From positions 4,411,501 through 4,475,500 of the forward strand of contig NZ_CP035501.1 in assembly GCF_004135585.1 (NCBI RefSeq): DNA of 64,000 bases, given 5' to 3'. Below the pieces are notes generated by a model. The model searched no databases, was not told the DNA's origin, and saw only the letters and a program-made list of their open reading frames with translations. Shown in pieces: positions 33,473 through 42,063 of this stretch. The position numbers and the translations under genes are program-made. Numbering within the stretch: the first letter of the stretch is position 1; every line of letters starts with the position of its first letter. Source of the DNA: Sphingosinicella sp. BN140058. Its GTDB lineage: Bacteria; Pseudomonadota; Alphaproteobacteria; Sphingomonadales; Sphingomonadaceae.

Positions 33473-34324
33473 TCATGCGTCCGGTTGGCTTCCATCGCGC
33501 GGATCCGAAGCCGTGTCACAGGGCCTCTCGGCGTTACGGCTGCGCTGGATCGCGTCGCTGAACGCGGCGGCGAGGATGCCCGCGGGCATCGCAATCAGGC
33601 CGATGCCGGCAATCGCGACGATCACCGCGATGAACTTGCCGAGGATGGTGACCGGAAAGACGTCGCCATAGCCGATCGTGGTCAGGGTCACCGCGGCCCA
33701 CCACATCGCGCGCGGAATGCTTCCGAACTTGTCCGGCTGGGCGTCGCCTTCGGCGAGCCACATGGCGGTGGCGCCGCCAATGATCAGAGCAAAACCAAGC
33801 AGGACGGTGAGCAGAAGTTCGTCGCGCCGATCGGACACCGCCCGGGTGAGATGGCGGACCGCGGTCGAGAAACGGCCGAGCCGGGCGAAGCGCAGGATCG
33901 CGACCACGCGCAGCAGGCGCAGCGAAACGAGACCGCTGGCGATCATCGGCGCGAAGGTGGCGATGACGACGGCGGCGTCGATGAGCGCGCCAGGCGTGAA
34001 GGCGTAGCGGAGGCGGCCACGCAGCCCCGCAAAGCGCGGCGCCTCGCCGGCTGCCCAGAGACGAAGCGCATATTCGGTGACGAAGATCGTCCCGAACAGC
34101 ATGTCGAGCCCGTTGAGCAGGGCATCGCGGCCGTCGGCGAGCAGCGGCTCCGTGCGCAGGATTGCCAGGATCGTCGCGGCGATGATCGCGGCGACGAGGA
34201 ACCGGTTTGCGGGTGACAGGCCCTTGCCGGCCCAGGCGGACGGATCGAACTGGCGATGGACGATCCGGCGCAGGCGAGGGGAGGCTGCCGCCGTCCCGTC
34301 GGATCTCTGGATCACATCCGCCAT
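33473..34324 (-). CDS. Voltage-gated potassium channel family protein
   Basis: A 283-residue inner-membrane channel subunit with the six-helix layout of Kv-type channels. S1 is around VAAIIAATILAIL and S2 around LFGTIFVTEYALRLWAA, with S3 near ALIDAAVVIATFAP. The S4 sensor has repeated arginines (RLLRVVAILRFARLGRFSTAVR), and the selectivity filter TIGYGD lies at about 216-221, flanked by S5 and S6. No cytoplasmic ligand-binding domain follows. It could respond to voltage or simply set potassium leak. Divergent from the receptor-phospholipase operon, with 231 bp between. Confidence 0.92.
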   Translation of the reverse strand: MADVIQRSDGTAAASPRLRRIVHRQFDPSAWAGKGLSPANRFLVAAIIAATILAILRTEPLLADGRDALLNGLDMLFGTIFVTEYALRLWAAGEAPRFAGLRGRLRYAFTPGALIDAAVVIATFAPMIASGLVSLRLLRVVAILRFARLGRFSTAVRHLTRAVSDRRDELLLTVLLGFALIIGGATAMWLAEGDAQPDKFGSIPRAMWWAAVTLTTIGYGDVFPVTILGKFIAVIVAIAGIGLIAMPAGILAAAFSDAIQRSRNAERPCDTASDPRDGSQPDA

Positions 34325-34393
34325 TCGCCCTCCCCCAAGGCGATGATTGCGCGTCCGGCGGACGCCTGTCCAGAGGTCGCAACCAGGCGGCGC

Positions 34394-34422
34394 ATGTCAC
34401 CATAATGTCGCGGGGGCGTCAT
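34394..34422 (+). promoter_or_regulatory. Candidate PhoB-box triplet upstream of the receptor-phospholipase C operon
   Basis: Three plus-strand heptamers in exact 11-bp phase: ATGTCAC (34394-34400), ATGTCGC (34405-34411) and GCGTCAT (34416-34422), matching YTGTCAY at 6, 5 and 5 of 7. A further in-phase CGATCAC occurs at 34438-34444. The array is 134 bp ahead of the receptor start and points towards it. No -10 box is assigned. Confidence 0.5.
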
Positions 34423-34555
34423 GCCATCACCGCCGAACGATCACGCTGCCGACGCAGGGCGGCGCTAGCGTAACGTCAAGGCAGCGGGACGGCGTCGCAA
34501 GACACGCCGGCCGCGGAGGATGCCCGTTTTCCGGTGATCAGGGGGAATTGGGACA

Positions 34556-36751
34556 GTGACGAACATTGCGACGAGGAGCCTTGCCGGCTTCTTGATGGCC
34601 GGCTGCATCTCGGTGCCGGCGATGGCGGCCGATCTGGCGTCAAAGGCGGGCGAAGACGATGTGACGGCCGAAGCGCGCGGGGACGACGCCGCTGCGGACG
34701 AGCAGAGCGAGGCCGAGATCCTGGTCACCGGCAAGGCGGTGCGCAGCAGTCCGCTCGCGGCCGGTGTCGCCGAATATGGCAATGCCGTCCAGATCGTCGA
34801 TTCCGCCGCGATCGAGGCGAGCGGCGCCACCAATTTCGCCGAAGCGGTGCAGTTCCTCGTCAAGGGCGCGAACATCGGCTACTCGCCGGACGAGGGCGAA
34901 TATACGATCCGGCTGGACGGCGGCGGCGACCGCGACACCCTGGTCGTGCTCGACGGCGTACCGCTTTACGATCGGGGCCCTGCGCTCGAGGAGATTTGGG
35001 GCGCGACCACGATCGACCCACACATGATCGACCGGGTCGAAGTGTTTCGCGGCGGCAACAGCCTCTTCTTCGGCAGCAATGGCGGCATCGGCGTAGTCAG
35101 CGTCGTCACCAAAAAGCCGGACGGCGGCAAGCGCTTCGAGTTCGGTGCCAATGTCGGCTCATTCGGCACCCGCGACATCTGGGGCAACGTCTCGTTTCCG
35201 CTCGATACCGACGGTCGCCACTCGATCATGATCTACGGCACCGCCCAGCACACCGACAATCCGCGCATCTTCAATCCGGCCGATTTCGTCGACAATGTCG
35301 CGGCCGGCGGCGGAATTCAGGAATTCCCGACCGATCGCGACAATGTCGGCGTGAAATATCTGTGGAAGCCCGACGATCGCACCGAATTCCGCGTGAACGG
35401 TCAGTTCACCCAGATCCAGTTCCATGATCCGTTCCCGGACACCAACACCTATTCGCCGAACACGGTGAAATATCCGATCGTCGATGCGAGCTTCGTGCGG
35501 ACCTGGTCGGAGCGGCTGACGACCGAGGTCTCGGCTTATTGGAGCAATCCGCAGCTTTCCAACACCGAGACTTTCCCGGAAGTGTGCATGATCAAGACCG
35601 GGTGCGTCAGCCCGTCGACGGGACAGGCGATCGCCTGGGGCAAATATACCGGCCGCAACATCGCATTCCCGAACCAGGGCTTCGGCCCCGACTCGAAGAA
35701 GAGCGGCTTTCGCGAACTCGGCGGCAATGCCCGCGCGACCTTCACCATCCCCAACGCGATCGAGGTGGTCGGCGGCGTCCAGATCGTCTCCTACAAGGAT
35801 GACTCCGATCCGGTGTTCCCGGTCGGCAACGAAGCGACCACGATCACCGGGCTTTATGCGGACTTCCGGCCGGTGCTGCCGTTCAGCCCCGCGACCAGGA
35901 TCTCGCTGGCCGTCCGCACCGACTTCGCCGACAGCTTCGGATCGAAGACGATCTGGAAGTTCGGCCTGCGCCAGCCGATCGGCGACTTCTACCTTCGCGC
36001 CAATGGCGGCACCTCTTACAGCACGCCCAAGAATAACGAGCTGCACGCGGAGAGCGCGACCACGGTCGGCAACCCCGATCTCAAGACCGAGGAGACCGAG
36101 ACCTACAATGTCGGGATCGGCTACGGCGCCGGCTTCGGTGCCGTCCGGGTCAATGCCGAAATCGGCGGCTTCCACACCGACATCACCAACCGCATCCAGT
36201 CGACGTCGGGCCTCACGCCCAATACCTTTTTCAACAACGATCGCATCACTCAGATACGCGGCCTCACTGCCGAACTGGACGTCGCGATCGGCAGCCAGTT
36301 CGCCGCGAACGTCAGCTACACCAAGCAGCAGGCGCGGCTCGACGGCAGCAAGCTGCAGATCAACGAAACGCCGGAATATATCGTCCAGGGCAATTTCGCC
36401 TGGCATTCCTCGGACCGGCACTTCCACGTCAATTTGATGCCGCGCTATCAGGGGCCGGAATATGCGACCGGGGGCGTCAACGCGGCACTGCGCACCAATT
36501 TCGGCAATTACTTCGTCGCCAATGCCTCGATCGCGTACTGGGCGGGTGCCGAGCGCCAGCATCGTTTCCAGCTGCGCATCGCCAATCTGTTCGACGCCGA
36601 CTATGCCGAGCGCTGGGCCTACGGAAACACGCGGTTCAGCGAGGCTTTCGTCACGGGGCAGATCAAGCTCAACGGACCCGGTTACTTCTACGGCTATCCG
36701 TTCGAGGGCAAACCGCGCAGCTATTATCTTTCCTACATGACCCAATTCTGA
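34556..36751 (+). CDS. TonB-dependent outer-membrane receptor (third), paired with phospholipase C
   Basis: A 731-residue outer-membrane receptor. A signal peptide ends near AMAADLAS, a TonB-box-like EAEILVTGKAV follows, the plug contains RDTLVVLDGVPLYDRGP and VEVFRGGNSLFFGSNGGIGVVSVVTKKP, and the barrel ends at YYLSYMTQF. GTG start with AGGGGGA upstream. It is 16 bp ahead of the phospholipase C gene and surely co-transcribed. The pairing suggests it imports a phosphorus- or choline-containing product, or a phospholipid headgroup, released by the enzyme; that is inference. The Pho-like repeats ahead of it fit this view. Confidence 0.92.
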   Translation: MTNIATRSLAGFLMAGCISVPAMAADLASKAGEDDVTAEARGDDAAADEQSEAEILVTGKAVRSSPLAAGVAEYGNAVQIVDSAAIEASGATNFAEAVQFLVKGANIGYSPDEGEYTIRLDGGGDRDTLVVLDGVPLYDRGPALEEIWGATTIDPHMIDRVEVFRGGNSLFFGSNGGIGVVSVVTKKPDGGKRFEFGANVGSFGTRDIWGNVSFPLDTDGRHSIMIYGTAQHTDNPRIFNPADFVDNVAAGGGIQEFPTDRDNVGVKYLWKPDDRTEFRVNGQFTQIQFHDPFPDTNTYSPNTVKYPIVDASFVRTWSERLTTEVSAYWSNPQLSNTETFPEVCMIKTGCVSPSTGQAIAWGKYTGRNIAFPNQGFGPDSKKSGFRELGGNARATFTIPNAIEVVGGVQIVSYKDDSDPVFPVGNEATTITGLYADFRPVLPFSPATRISLAVRTDFADSFGSKTIWKFGLRQPIGDFYLRANGGTSYSTPKNNELHAESATTVGNPDLKTEETETYNVGIGYGAGFGAVRVNAEIGGFHTDITNRIQSTSGLTPNTFFNNDRITQIRGLTAELDVAIGSQFAANVSYTKQQARLDGSKLQINETPEYIVQGNFAWHSSDRHFHVNLMPRYQGPEYATGGVNAALRTNFGNYFVANASIAYWAGAERQHRFQLRIANLFDADYAERWAYGNTRFSEAFVTGQIKLNGPGYFYGYPFEGKPRSYYLSYMTQF

Positions 36752-36767
36752 GTCGAGGGAGGGGCAG

Positions 36768-38846
36768 TTGACCGACACCACCCGCAGAAACCTGCTTCGC
36801 GCTGCGACCGCCGGCGCGGCGGCGGCGGCGATGCCGCCGAGCATCGCCCGTGCGCTGGCCATTCCGGCGGCACGCGAGACCGGCACCATCCAGGACGTCC
36901 GCCATGTCGTCATCCTGATGCAGGAGAATAGGAGCTTTGACCATTATTTCGGGACGATGCGCGGCGTCCGCGGCTTCGGCGATCGCCATCCCGTGCCGAT
37001 GGAGGGCGGACGAGATGTCTGGCAGCAATCGGATGGCACCCGGATCCTGCCGCCCTTCCATCTCGACACCGCCGCCACCGACGCGCTCAAGGTGCCGGGG
37101 ACGCCGCACAGTTTCTCGGACTCGCAGGCGGCCTGGAACCAGGGCAAGTTCGGCGCCTGGCCGAAGTACAAGAACCCGTATTCGATGGGTCACTACCGCC
37201 GTCAGGACATCCCGTTCCAGTTCGCGCTCGCCGAAGCGTTCACGATCTGCGACGCCTATCATTGTTCGGTGACCACCGGCACCGATCCAAACCGGATCGT
37301 CTTCTGGTCCGGATCCAATTTCGATCCGGTGAAGCGAGCGCAGGGGATCAACTGCACGGACGCGGATTCGGAACCGAACAATCTGCGCTGCTGGATCAAG
37401 GGCGCGCTGCCCACGCCGGGCTACACCTATGCGGGCTCCGCACTGACGTGGAAGACGATTCCGGACGTGCTCGAGGAGGCCGGGATCAGCTGGCGGATCT
37501 ACCAGGATCCCAACGACAATTGGACGGGCGCGATGCACGGCGGTCTCGCTTTCGAAAGCTTCCGCAATGCGAGACCGGGATCGCCTTTGTTCGAAAAGGG
37601 CATGGCCGATCTGACTCTCGATCGGCTTGCCGAGGATGTGAAGAACGGGACCCTGCCGGCGGTATCGTGGGTGCTGCCGCCCAAGGAATGGTCCGAGCAT
37701 CCGAGCGCGTCGACACCGCTGCAGGGCGCTGAATTCACGGCGCGGGTGCTGGCCGCGCTGACCGCCAATCCGGAGGTGTGGAGCCGGACGGTGTTCTTCC
37801 AGACGTTTGACGAGAATGACGGCCAGTTCGACCACGTGCCGCCGCCGGCACCGCCCTCGTTCGACGCCGCCGGCACCCCGATGGGCAAGGCTACGCTCGA
37901 TCTCGCCGGCCATTACTTTCACGATCCCGACAACAAATACCGGGTCGCCGACGACGTGATCAGCGGTGCCGTGCGGCCGTGGGGCCTAGGGCCGCGCGTG
38001 CCGATGTATGTGGTGTCGCCGTGGAGCAAGGGCGGCTGGGTCAACTCGGAAGTGTTCGACCATACATCCGTCGGCCGGTTCCTGGAGAAACGCTTCGGCA
38101 TCACCATTCCGGCCATCAGCCCATGGCACCGCGCAGTCTGCGGAGATCTTACCTCCGCGTTCGACTTCTCGGCGGCGCCCGATGCGGCCTTCCCGCCTCT
38201 GCCCAAGGTCGAGGGTGCGTCGGGCGTGGTGCTCGCCCACATGCAGCGGCCCAAGATCAAGCCGCCCGAGCAGCCGGAACCGCTCTTCCAGGAGCGTGGT
38301 CTGCGCCGGTCGCGGGCCCTTCCTTACGTCCTCCACGTCGACGCGGCGCGGGCGCTCGGCGGCGACGGTATCGAACTGACCTTCCGTAACGAGGGCAAGG
38401 CCGGCGCGGTGTTCCAGGTCTACGATCGCAAGGACCTCGCGGCGATCCCGCGACGCTACACCGTCGAGGCGGGAAAGAGCCTGTCCGACCGCTGGAGCTT
38501 CCACGCCGACGGCAGTCACGATCTCTGGATCCTGGGGCCGAACGGCTTTGTGCGCAGCTTCGCAGGCGAACGCCCCCAGTCGCTGCCGCTGGCAAGCCTT
38601 CGCTACGATGTCCGGCGCAAGGCCGTGCTGCTGTCGACCCGGCCCGGCGCACCCAGGGGCCTTCGGGTCCGCGCGCTTGCCTATGATGCGGCGCCATCGA
38701 AGACTTTGGTCCGCACCTTGTCGTGGCCGATCGAGCAGAGCCACGGCTGGTACGATCTGCTGGTCGAGGGCGAAGGAGTCCGTCAGCGGTTCGCGGGGCG
38801 GGTGGAAACAGGCGACCATGGCATCAGCGATCCGGCGCTCGCCTGA
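36768..38846 (+). CDS. Phosphocholine-specific phospholipase C, Tat-exported
   Basis: Hydrolyses phosphatidylcholine or sphingomyelin-type lipids to diacylglycerol (or ceramide) and phosphocholine. The 692-residue protein has a twin-arginine signal (TRRNLLRAATAGAAAAA) and the phosphoesterase core motifs QENRSFDHYFGTMRGVRGF (about 52-70), YHCSVTTGTDPNR and FFQTFDENDGQFDHVPPPAPP. A C-terminal pair of DUF756-type beta domains covers about residues 480-690. TTG start with GAGGGAGGGG upstream. It is Sec-independent and probably ends in the periplasm, from which T2SS could export it, as known for Tat-T2SS substrates such as Pseudomonas PlcH. The T2SS link here is inference. Confidence 0.93.
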   Translation: MTDTTRRNLLRAATAGAAAAAMPPSIARALAIPAARETGTIQDVRHVVILMQENRSFDHYFGTMRGVRGFGDRHPVPMEGGRDVWQQSDGTRILPPFHLDTAATDALKVPGTPHSFSDSQAAWNQGKFGAWPKYKNPYSMGHYRRQDIPFQFALAEAFTICDAYHCSVTTGTDPNRIVFWSGSNFDPVKRAQGINCTDADSEPNNLRCWIKGALPTPGYTYAGSALTWKTIPDVLEEAGISWRIYQDPNDNWTGAMHGGLAFESFRNARPGSPLFEKGMADLTLDRLAEDVKNGTLPAVSWVLPPKEWSEHPSASTPLQGAEFTARVLAALTANPEVWSRTVFFQTFDENDGQFDHVPPPAPPSFDAAGTPMGKATLDLAGHYFHDPDNKYRVADDVISGAVRPWGLGPRVPMYVVSPWSKGGWVNSEVFDHTSVGRFLEKRFGITIPAISPWHRAVCGDLTSAFDFSAAPDAAFPPLPKVEGASGVVLAHMQRPKIKPPEQPEPLFQERGLRRSRALPYVLHVDAARALGGDGIELTFRNEGKAGAVFQVYDRKDLAAIPRRYTVEAGKSLSDRWSFHADGSHDLWILGPNGFVRSFAGERPQSLPLASLRYDVRRKAVLLSTRPGAPRGLRVRALAYDAAPSKTLVRTLSWPIEQSHGWYDLLVEGEGVRQRFAGRVETGDHGISDPALA

Positions 38847-38885
38847 AGGAGCAAGCGCGTTGCCGGCGATCCGGCCGGCGGGTAG

Positions 38886-39460
38886 ATGGTCGCCATGGAC
38901 TCCGAAGCTGCACCAGGAGAGTTGGCACAGCCGGGCGGGACGCTCGCGCGCGCTGCAGAGATCGATCTGCCGGCCGTCGCCGCGCTGATGAACGCGGCCT
39001 ATCGCGGCGACGCCGGCTGGTGCAGCGAAGCCGATTTCATGGGGGCGACCGCACCAGCGCCGGCTGGCTCGCCGAGCAGATCGCCGCGGATCCGGCTGCC
39101 GCGTTGCTGGTCTGGCGGGCGGGCGGGGATCGGGCGCTGCTCGGATCGGTCTGGCTCGAGCCGAAGCCTGCGGGGGGATGGTATCTTGGATCTTTGACCG
39201 TCGACCCCGCTCGGCAGGATCAGGGCCTCGGCCGCGCTCTGCTGGCGCTCGCGGAGGATTGGGTGCAGGCGCACGGCGGCCGCGAGATCGAGATGAGCGT
39301 GATCAACATCCGCGACGCGCTGATCGCCTGGTATGAACGCCGCGGCTATCGCTGCAGTGGCGAGACGCGGCCTTTCCCCTATGGCGACGACCGGTTCGGA
39401 GTTCCGAAGCGGACGGACCTGGAGTTCGTCGTGCTGCGCAAGAGGTTGGACTTCGAGTAA
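38886..39460 (+). pseudogene. GNAT family N-acetyltransferase, split by a one-base frameshift
   Basis: The N-terminal part (TLARAAEIDLPAVAALMNAA, YRGDAGWCSEADFM) is read in one frame to about 39045. The rest (DRTSAGWLAEQIAADP, GGWYLGSLTVDPARQDQGLG, ending in KRLDFE) is in the next frame. One extra G in the run of five at 39041-39045 would restore an uninterrupted acetyltransferase with the acetyl-CoA loop QDQGLGRALL. It is either a recent pseudogene, a G-run length variant, or a sequencing error. Start at 38886 or 38895. The phospholipase gene lies 40 bp upstream. Confidence 0.75.
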
Positions 39461-39563
39461 GCGCACGCTCCGGGACGAAGCGGGGAACTCAGCGCATGAT
39501 CGTTCGTCTGCTCGGCGCGGGCGCCCTCCATGGCGTCCCGCTGCCGGCAGGATGGAGATGCGG

Positions 39564-39782
39564 ATGATCGGGAAGCTCACGCGAGCGCTCACGGGGCGGT
39601 ATCTGGCAAAGCGCTGGGGCTATGCGCCGTCGACGGGGATGGTTGCCGGTCTGGCGGCACCCCTGGTGGTCAGGCTCGGCGGCCGCCTAGTGCATGCAAG
39701 CGTTGCGGCGGCGGCCGATGCCCGGAACCGCCGGCAGGGGCCGACCTACGGCGCCAACCGGCCGGCCTCCCGTTCCGGCTGA
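39564..39782 (+). CDS. Hypothetical small protein, 72 residues
   Basis: A basic 72-residue protein starting MIGKLTRALTGRYLAKRWGY, with a hydrophobic middle (GMVAGLAAPLVVRLG) and a polar tail. GGAG lies 6 bases upstream of the ATG at 39564; two further in-frame ATGs at 39552 and 39558 are alternatives. The general look (short, basic, one hydrophobic stretch) matches small sphingomonad proteins of unknown role. Confidence 0.55.
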   Translation: MIGKLTRALTGRYLAKRWGYAPSTGMVAGLAAPLVVRLGGRLVHASVAAAADARNRRQGPTYGANRPASRSG

Positions 39783-39789
39783 GCGAGGC

Positions 39790-40002
39790 TCAGGGAAGCG
39801 GCGCCTCGACCACGATCCGGGTCGTGCAGCAGCCGGAGCAGCGGCCTTCGAAGCGGCGCAGCGCGTGTTGCCGCGCCATCCGGTTCGCGGCGGCGGCGAC
39901 CTGCTCCGGCCGCAGGCCGAGATAGTCGCCGACGCACGCATCGCAGATCGGCCGGAGCCGGCGCTCGGCAACGAAGCTTTCTATCGTCGACTGATGAGTC
40001 AT
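39790..40002 (-). CDS. Small Cys-rich zinc-ribbon-like protein, 70 residues
   Basis: A 70-residue soluble protein with two CxxC units: ICDACVGDYLG near the N-terminus and RCSGCCTTR near the C-terminus, separated by a helix with PEQVAAAANRMARQ. This resembles a zinc ribbon or small DNA/RNA-binding fold. The ATG at 40002 (MTHQSTIES) is chosen over one four codons upstream. Convergent with the 72-residue gene. Confidence 0.6.
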   Translation of the reverse strand: MTHQSTIESFVAERRLRPICDACVGDYLGLRPEQVAAAANRMARQHALRRFEGRCSGCCTTRIVVEAPLP

Positions 40003-40097
40003 CCCGCTCAGCATAGACCCGCCACAGGCCGGGCTGAAGCGGGTTTACCCTGACCGGCGAGGATTTCGCGTCCCTTTTGGAGCGTTTCGACCTTTGG

Positions 40098-41561
40098 TCA
40101 GGTGCCGCAGAACGTTGCGGTAACCCGTTCCTGCTCCGCCGGCGGGCTGCGGTACCCGTCATATTCCGGCTGGTCCTCGTAGGGTCGGGCAAGCACGGTC
40201 AGCAGCTCTTCGAAAGGCGCGAAGTCGCCGTGATCGACAGCGGCCCGGATCATCGCCTCTATGCGATGGTTGCGCGGGATGAATGCCGGATTGGCCGCGC
40301 GCATCAGGGTGCGTCGCGCAAGTTCATCCTGCGGTTCGTCGGCGAGGCGCGCTTTCCATTGCGCCAGCCAGTCGTCGATCACCGTCGGCGCCTCAAACAT
40401 GTCGCGCAAACCGCTTTGATCGGCATCGACGAGACCGCGGAAGAAATTGGTGAAGTCGATCCGGTTGGCGGCGAGGATCCGCAGCAAGGCGGTGGCGAGG
40501 CCGAGATCGTCCTCCTTTTCGGTGAAGAGCCCGAGCTTGCGGCGGAGCCCGCCGAGATAGGCGCGCTCGAACGCGGGGGCGAAGGCGGCAAGCGCCGCCT
40601 CGGCATCCGCGATCGCTTCGACCTCGTCCTCGGCGAGCAAGGGCAGCAGGGTCTCGGCCAGACGCGTCAGGTTCCACAAGGCCATTTCCGGCTGGCGTCC
40701 ATAAGCATAGCGGCCCATCCGGTCGATCGAGCTGAACACCTTGTTCGGATCATAGTCGTCGAGGAAGGCGCAGGGCCCGTAGTCGATCGTCTCGCCGGAG
40801 ACGGCCATGTTGTCGGTGTTCATGACTCCGTGGATGAAGCCGACAAGCAGCCAGCGGGCAATGAGGTCCGCCTGGGCGGCGATGACGCCGTCCAGCAGCG
40901 CGCGGTAGGGTCGTTCCGCCTGGGCTGCCGCGGGATAGTGGCGGGCGATGACATGGTCGGCGAGCAGGCGAAGGCCTTCGACATCCTCGCGCGCGGCGAA
41001 GAACTGGAAGGTGCCGACGCGGATGTGGCTGGCGGCGACCCGGACGATCGCCGCGCCGGGCAGCAGATCCTCGCGGACCACCTGCTCGCCGGTGGTCACC
41101 GCCGCGAGTGCACGCGTGGTCGGGATGCCGAGCGCGGCCATTGCCTCGCTGACGACATATTCGCGCAGCACCGGCCCGAGCGCCGCCTTGCCGTCGCCGC
41201 CGCGGGAGAAGGGAGTCCGCCCCGAGCCCTTGAGCTGCAGGTCGCGGCGCCGGCCGCTGCGATCAACCACCTCGCCGAGCAGGATCGCGCGACCATCGCC
41301 CAGCTGCGGGACGAAATGGGCGAATTGGTGCCCCGCATAGGCCATCGCGATCGGCTGCGAGCCTTCGGCAATGCGCAGGCCGCTGAGGATCTCGATACCC
41401 TCCGGCGCGGCGAGCGCCTCGGCATCGAGGCCGAGCTCAGCGGCGAGGGCGCGGTTCAGCTGGAGAAGCTGCGGCGCCGAGGCGGCGCTCGGCCGCACCG
41501 GCGCATAGAAGCGATCGGGCAAGCGGGCATAGCTGTTGTCGAACGGAATGGAGATGGTCAT
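40098..41561 (-). CDS. selO: Protein adenylyltransferase SelO (YdiU family)
   Basis: Pseudokinase-fold enzyme that transfers AMP to proteins, linked to redox stress. The 487-residue protein has the family segments FDNSYARLPDRFY, GHQFAHFVPQLGDGRAILLGE, LQLKGSGRTPFSRGGDGKAALGPVLREYVVSEAM, and VGFIHGVMNTDNMAVSGETIDYGPCAFLDDYDP holding the catalytic Asp and metal ligands. It ends FCGT, keeping a cysteine near the C-terminus where many SelO proteins have a redox-active Cys. ATG with the family N-terminus. Confidence 0.93.
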   Translation of the reverse strand: MTISIPFDNSYARLPDRFYAPVRPSAASAPQLLQLNRALAAELGLDAEALAAPEGIEILSGLRIAEGSQPIAMAYAGHQFAHFVPQLGDGRAILLGEVVDRSGRRRDLQLKGSGRTPFSRGGDGKAALGPVLREYVVSEAMAALGIPTTRALAAVTTGEQVVREDLLPGAAIVRVAASHIRVGTFQFFAAREDVEGLRLLADHVIARHYPAAAQAERPYRALLDGVIAAQADLIARWLLVGFIHGVMNTDNMAVSGETIDYGPCAFLDDYDPNKVFSSIDRMGRYAYGRQPEMALWNLTRLAETLLPLLAEDEVEAIADAEAALAAFAPAFERAYLGGLRRKLGLFTEKEDDLGLATALLRILAANRIDFTNFFRGLVDADQSGLRDMFEAPTVIDDWLAQWKARLADEPQDELARRTLMRAANPAFIPRNHRIEAMIRAAVDHGDFAPFEELLTVLARPYEDQPEYDGYRSPPAEQERVTATFCGT

Positions 41562-41650
41562 GATACCTCGAAGGCCGGCGCTACCGATCGCAAGTCGGGC
41601 GGAGCTTGCGTGAAATCAAGACGTTGGCGGCACTGCTGCAGACGGGACGA

Positions 41651-41974
41651 TCAGCGCCAGGCGCCAGTCAAGCACGTGTCGGCGACGAGGCACAACAGCA
41701 AGGTCAGAATCGGCGCGCCCTTCAGCGCCCAGACCGAGTAGATCAGCAATGCGACCACCAGCCGCGTTCCGGACCAGCGCGCAATCAGCAATCCCGGCAG
41801 GCCGGATGCCCACATCAGGCCGAGCAGCGGGGTATAAGCCCACAACTGGTTCTTCAGGATTCCGGCCTTCGTGACCACGAACAGAAATGCGGCCGGCGCC
41901 GCCGCCATGATCGCGAATGCGGCAAGCGGACGGGACCATCCTTGCCACGTGCGCGGAGTCCGAGAGGAGTTCAC
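41651..41974 (-). CDS. Hypothetical membrane protein, 107 residues
   Basis: A small inner-membrane protein with three or four membrane helices (LAAFAIMAAAPAAFLFVVT, LWAYTPLLGLMWASGLPGLLIA, LVVALLIYSVWALKGAPILTLLLCLVAD). No family recognised. Start taken as GTG at 41974 with GAGGA 8 bases upstream; a TTG at 41989 is also in frame. It lies between selO and the GH28 gene on the same strand with 89 bp to selO. Confidence 0.6.
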   Translation of the reverse strand: MNSSRTPRTWQGWSRPLAAFAIMAAAPAAFLFVVTKAGILKNQLWAYTPLLGLMWASGLPGLLIARWSGTRLVVALLIYSVWALKGAPILTLLLCLVADTCLTGAWR

Positions 41975-42063
41975 GCGATCGATCCTCAATAATCCGTTGA
42001 TTGTCGTTGGTTCAGCCGGCGCGACTTAGGGAGATCCGCATCCTGTCGCCAGCGCGCACCGGA

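Noticed and set aside
39041..39045. Programmed ribosomal frameshifting in the acetyltransferase gene
   Set aside because: A short G run alone lacks the slippery heptamer and downstream structure normally required; mutation or read error is simpler.
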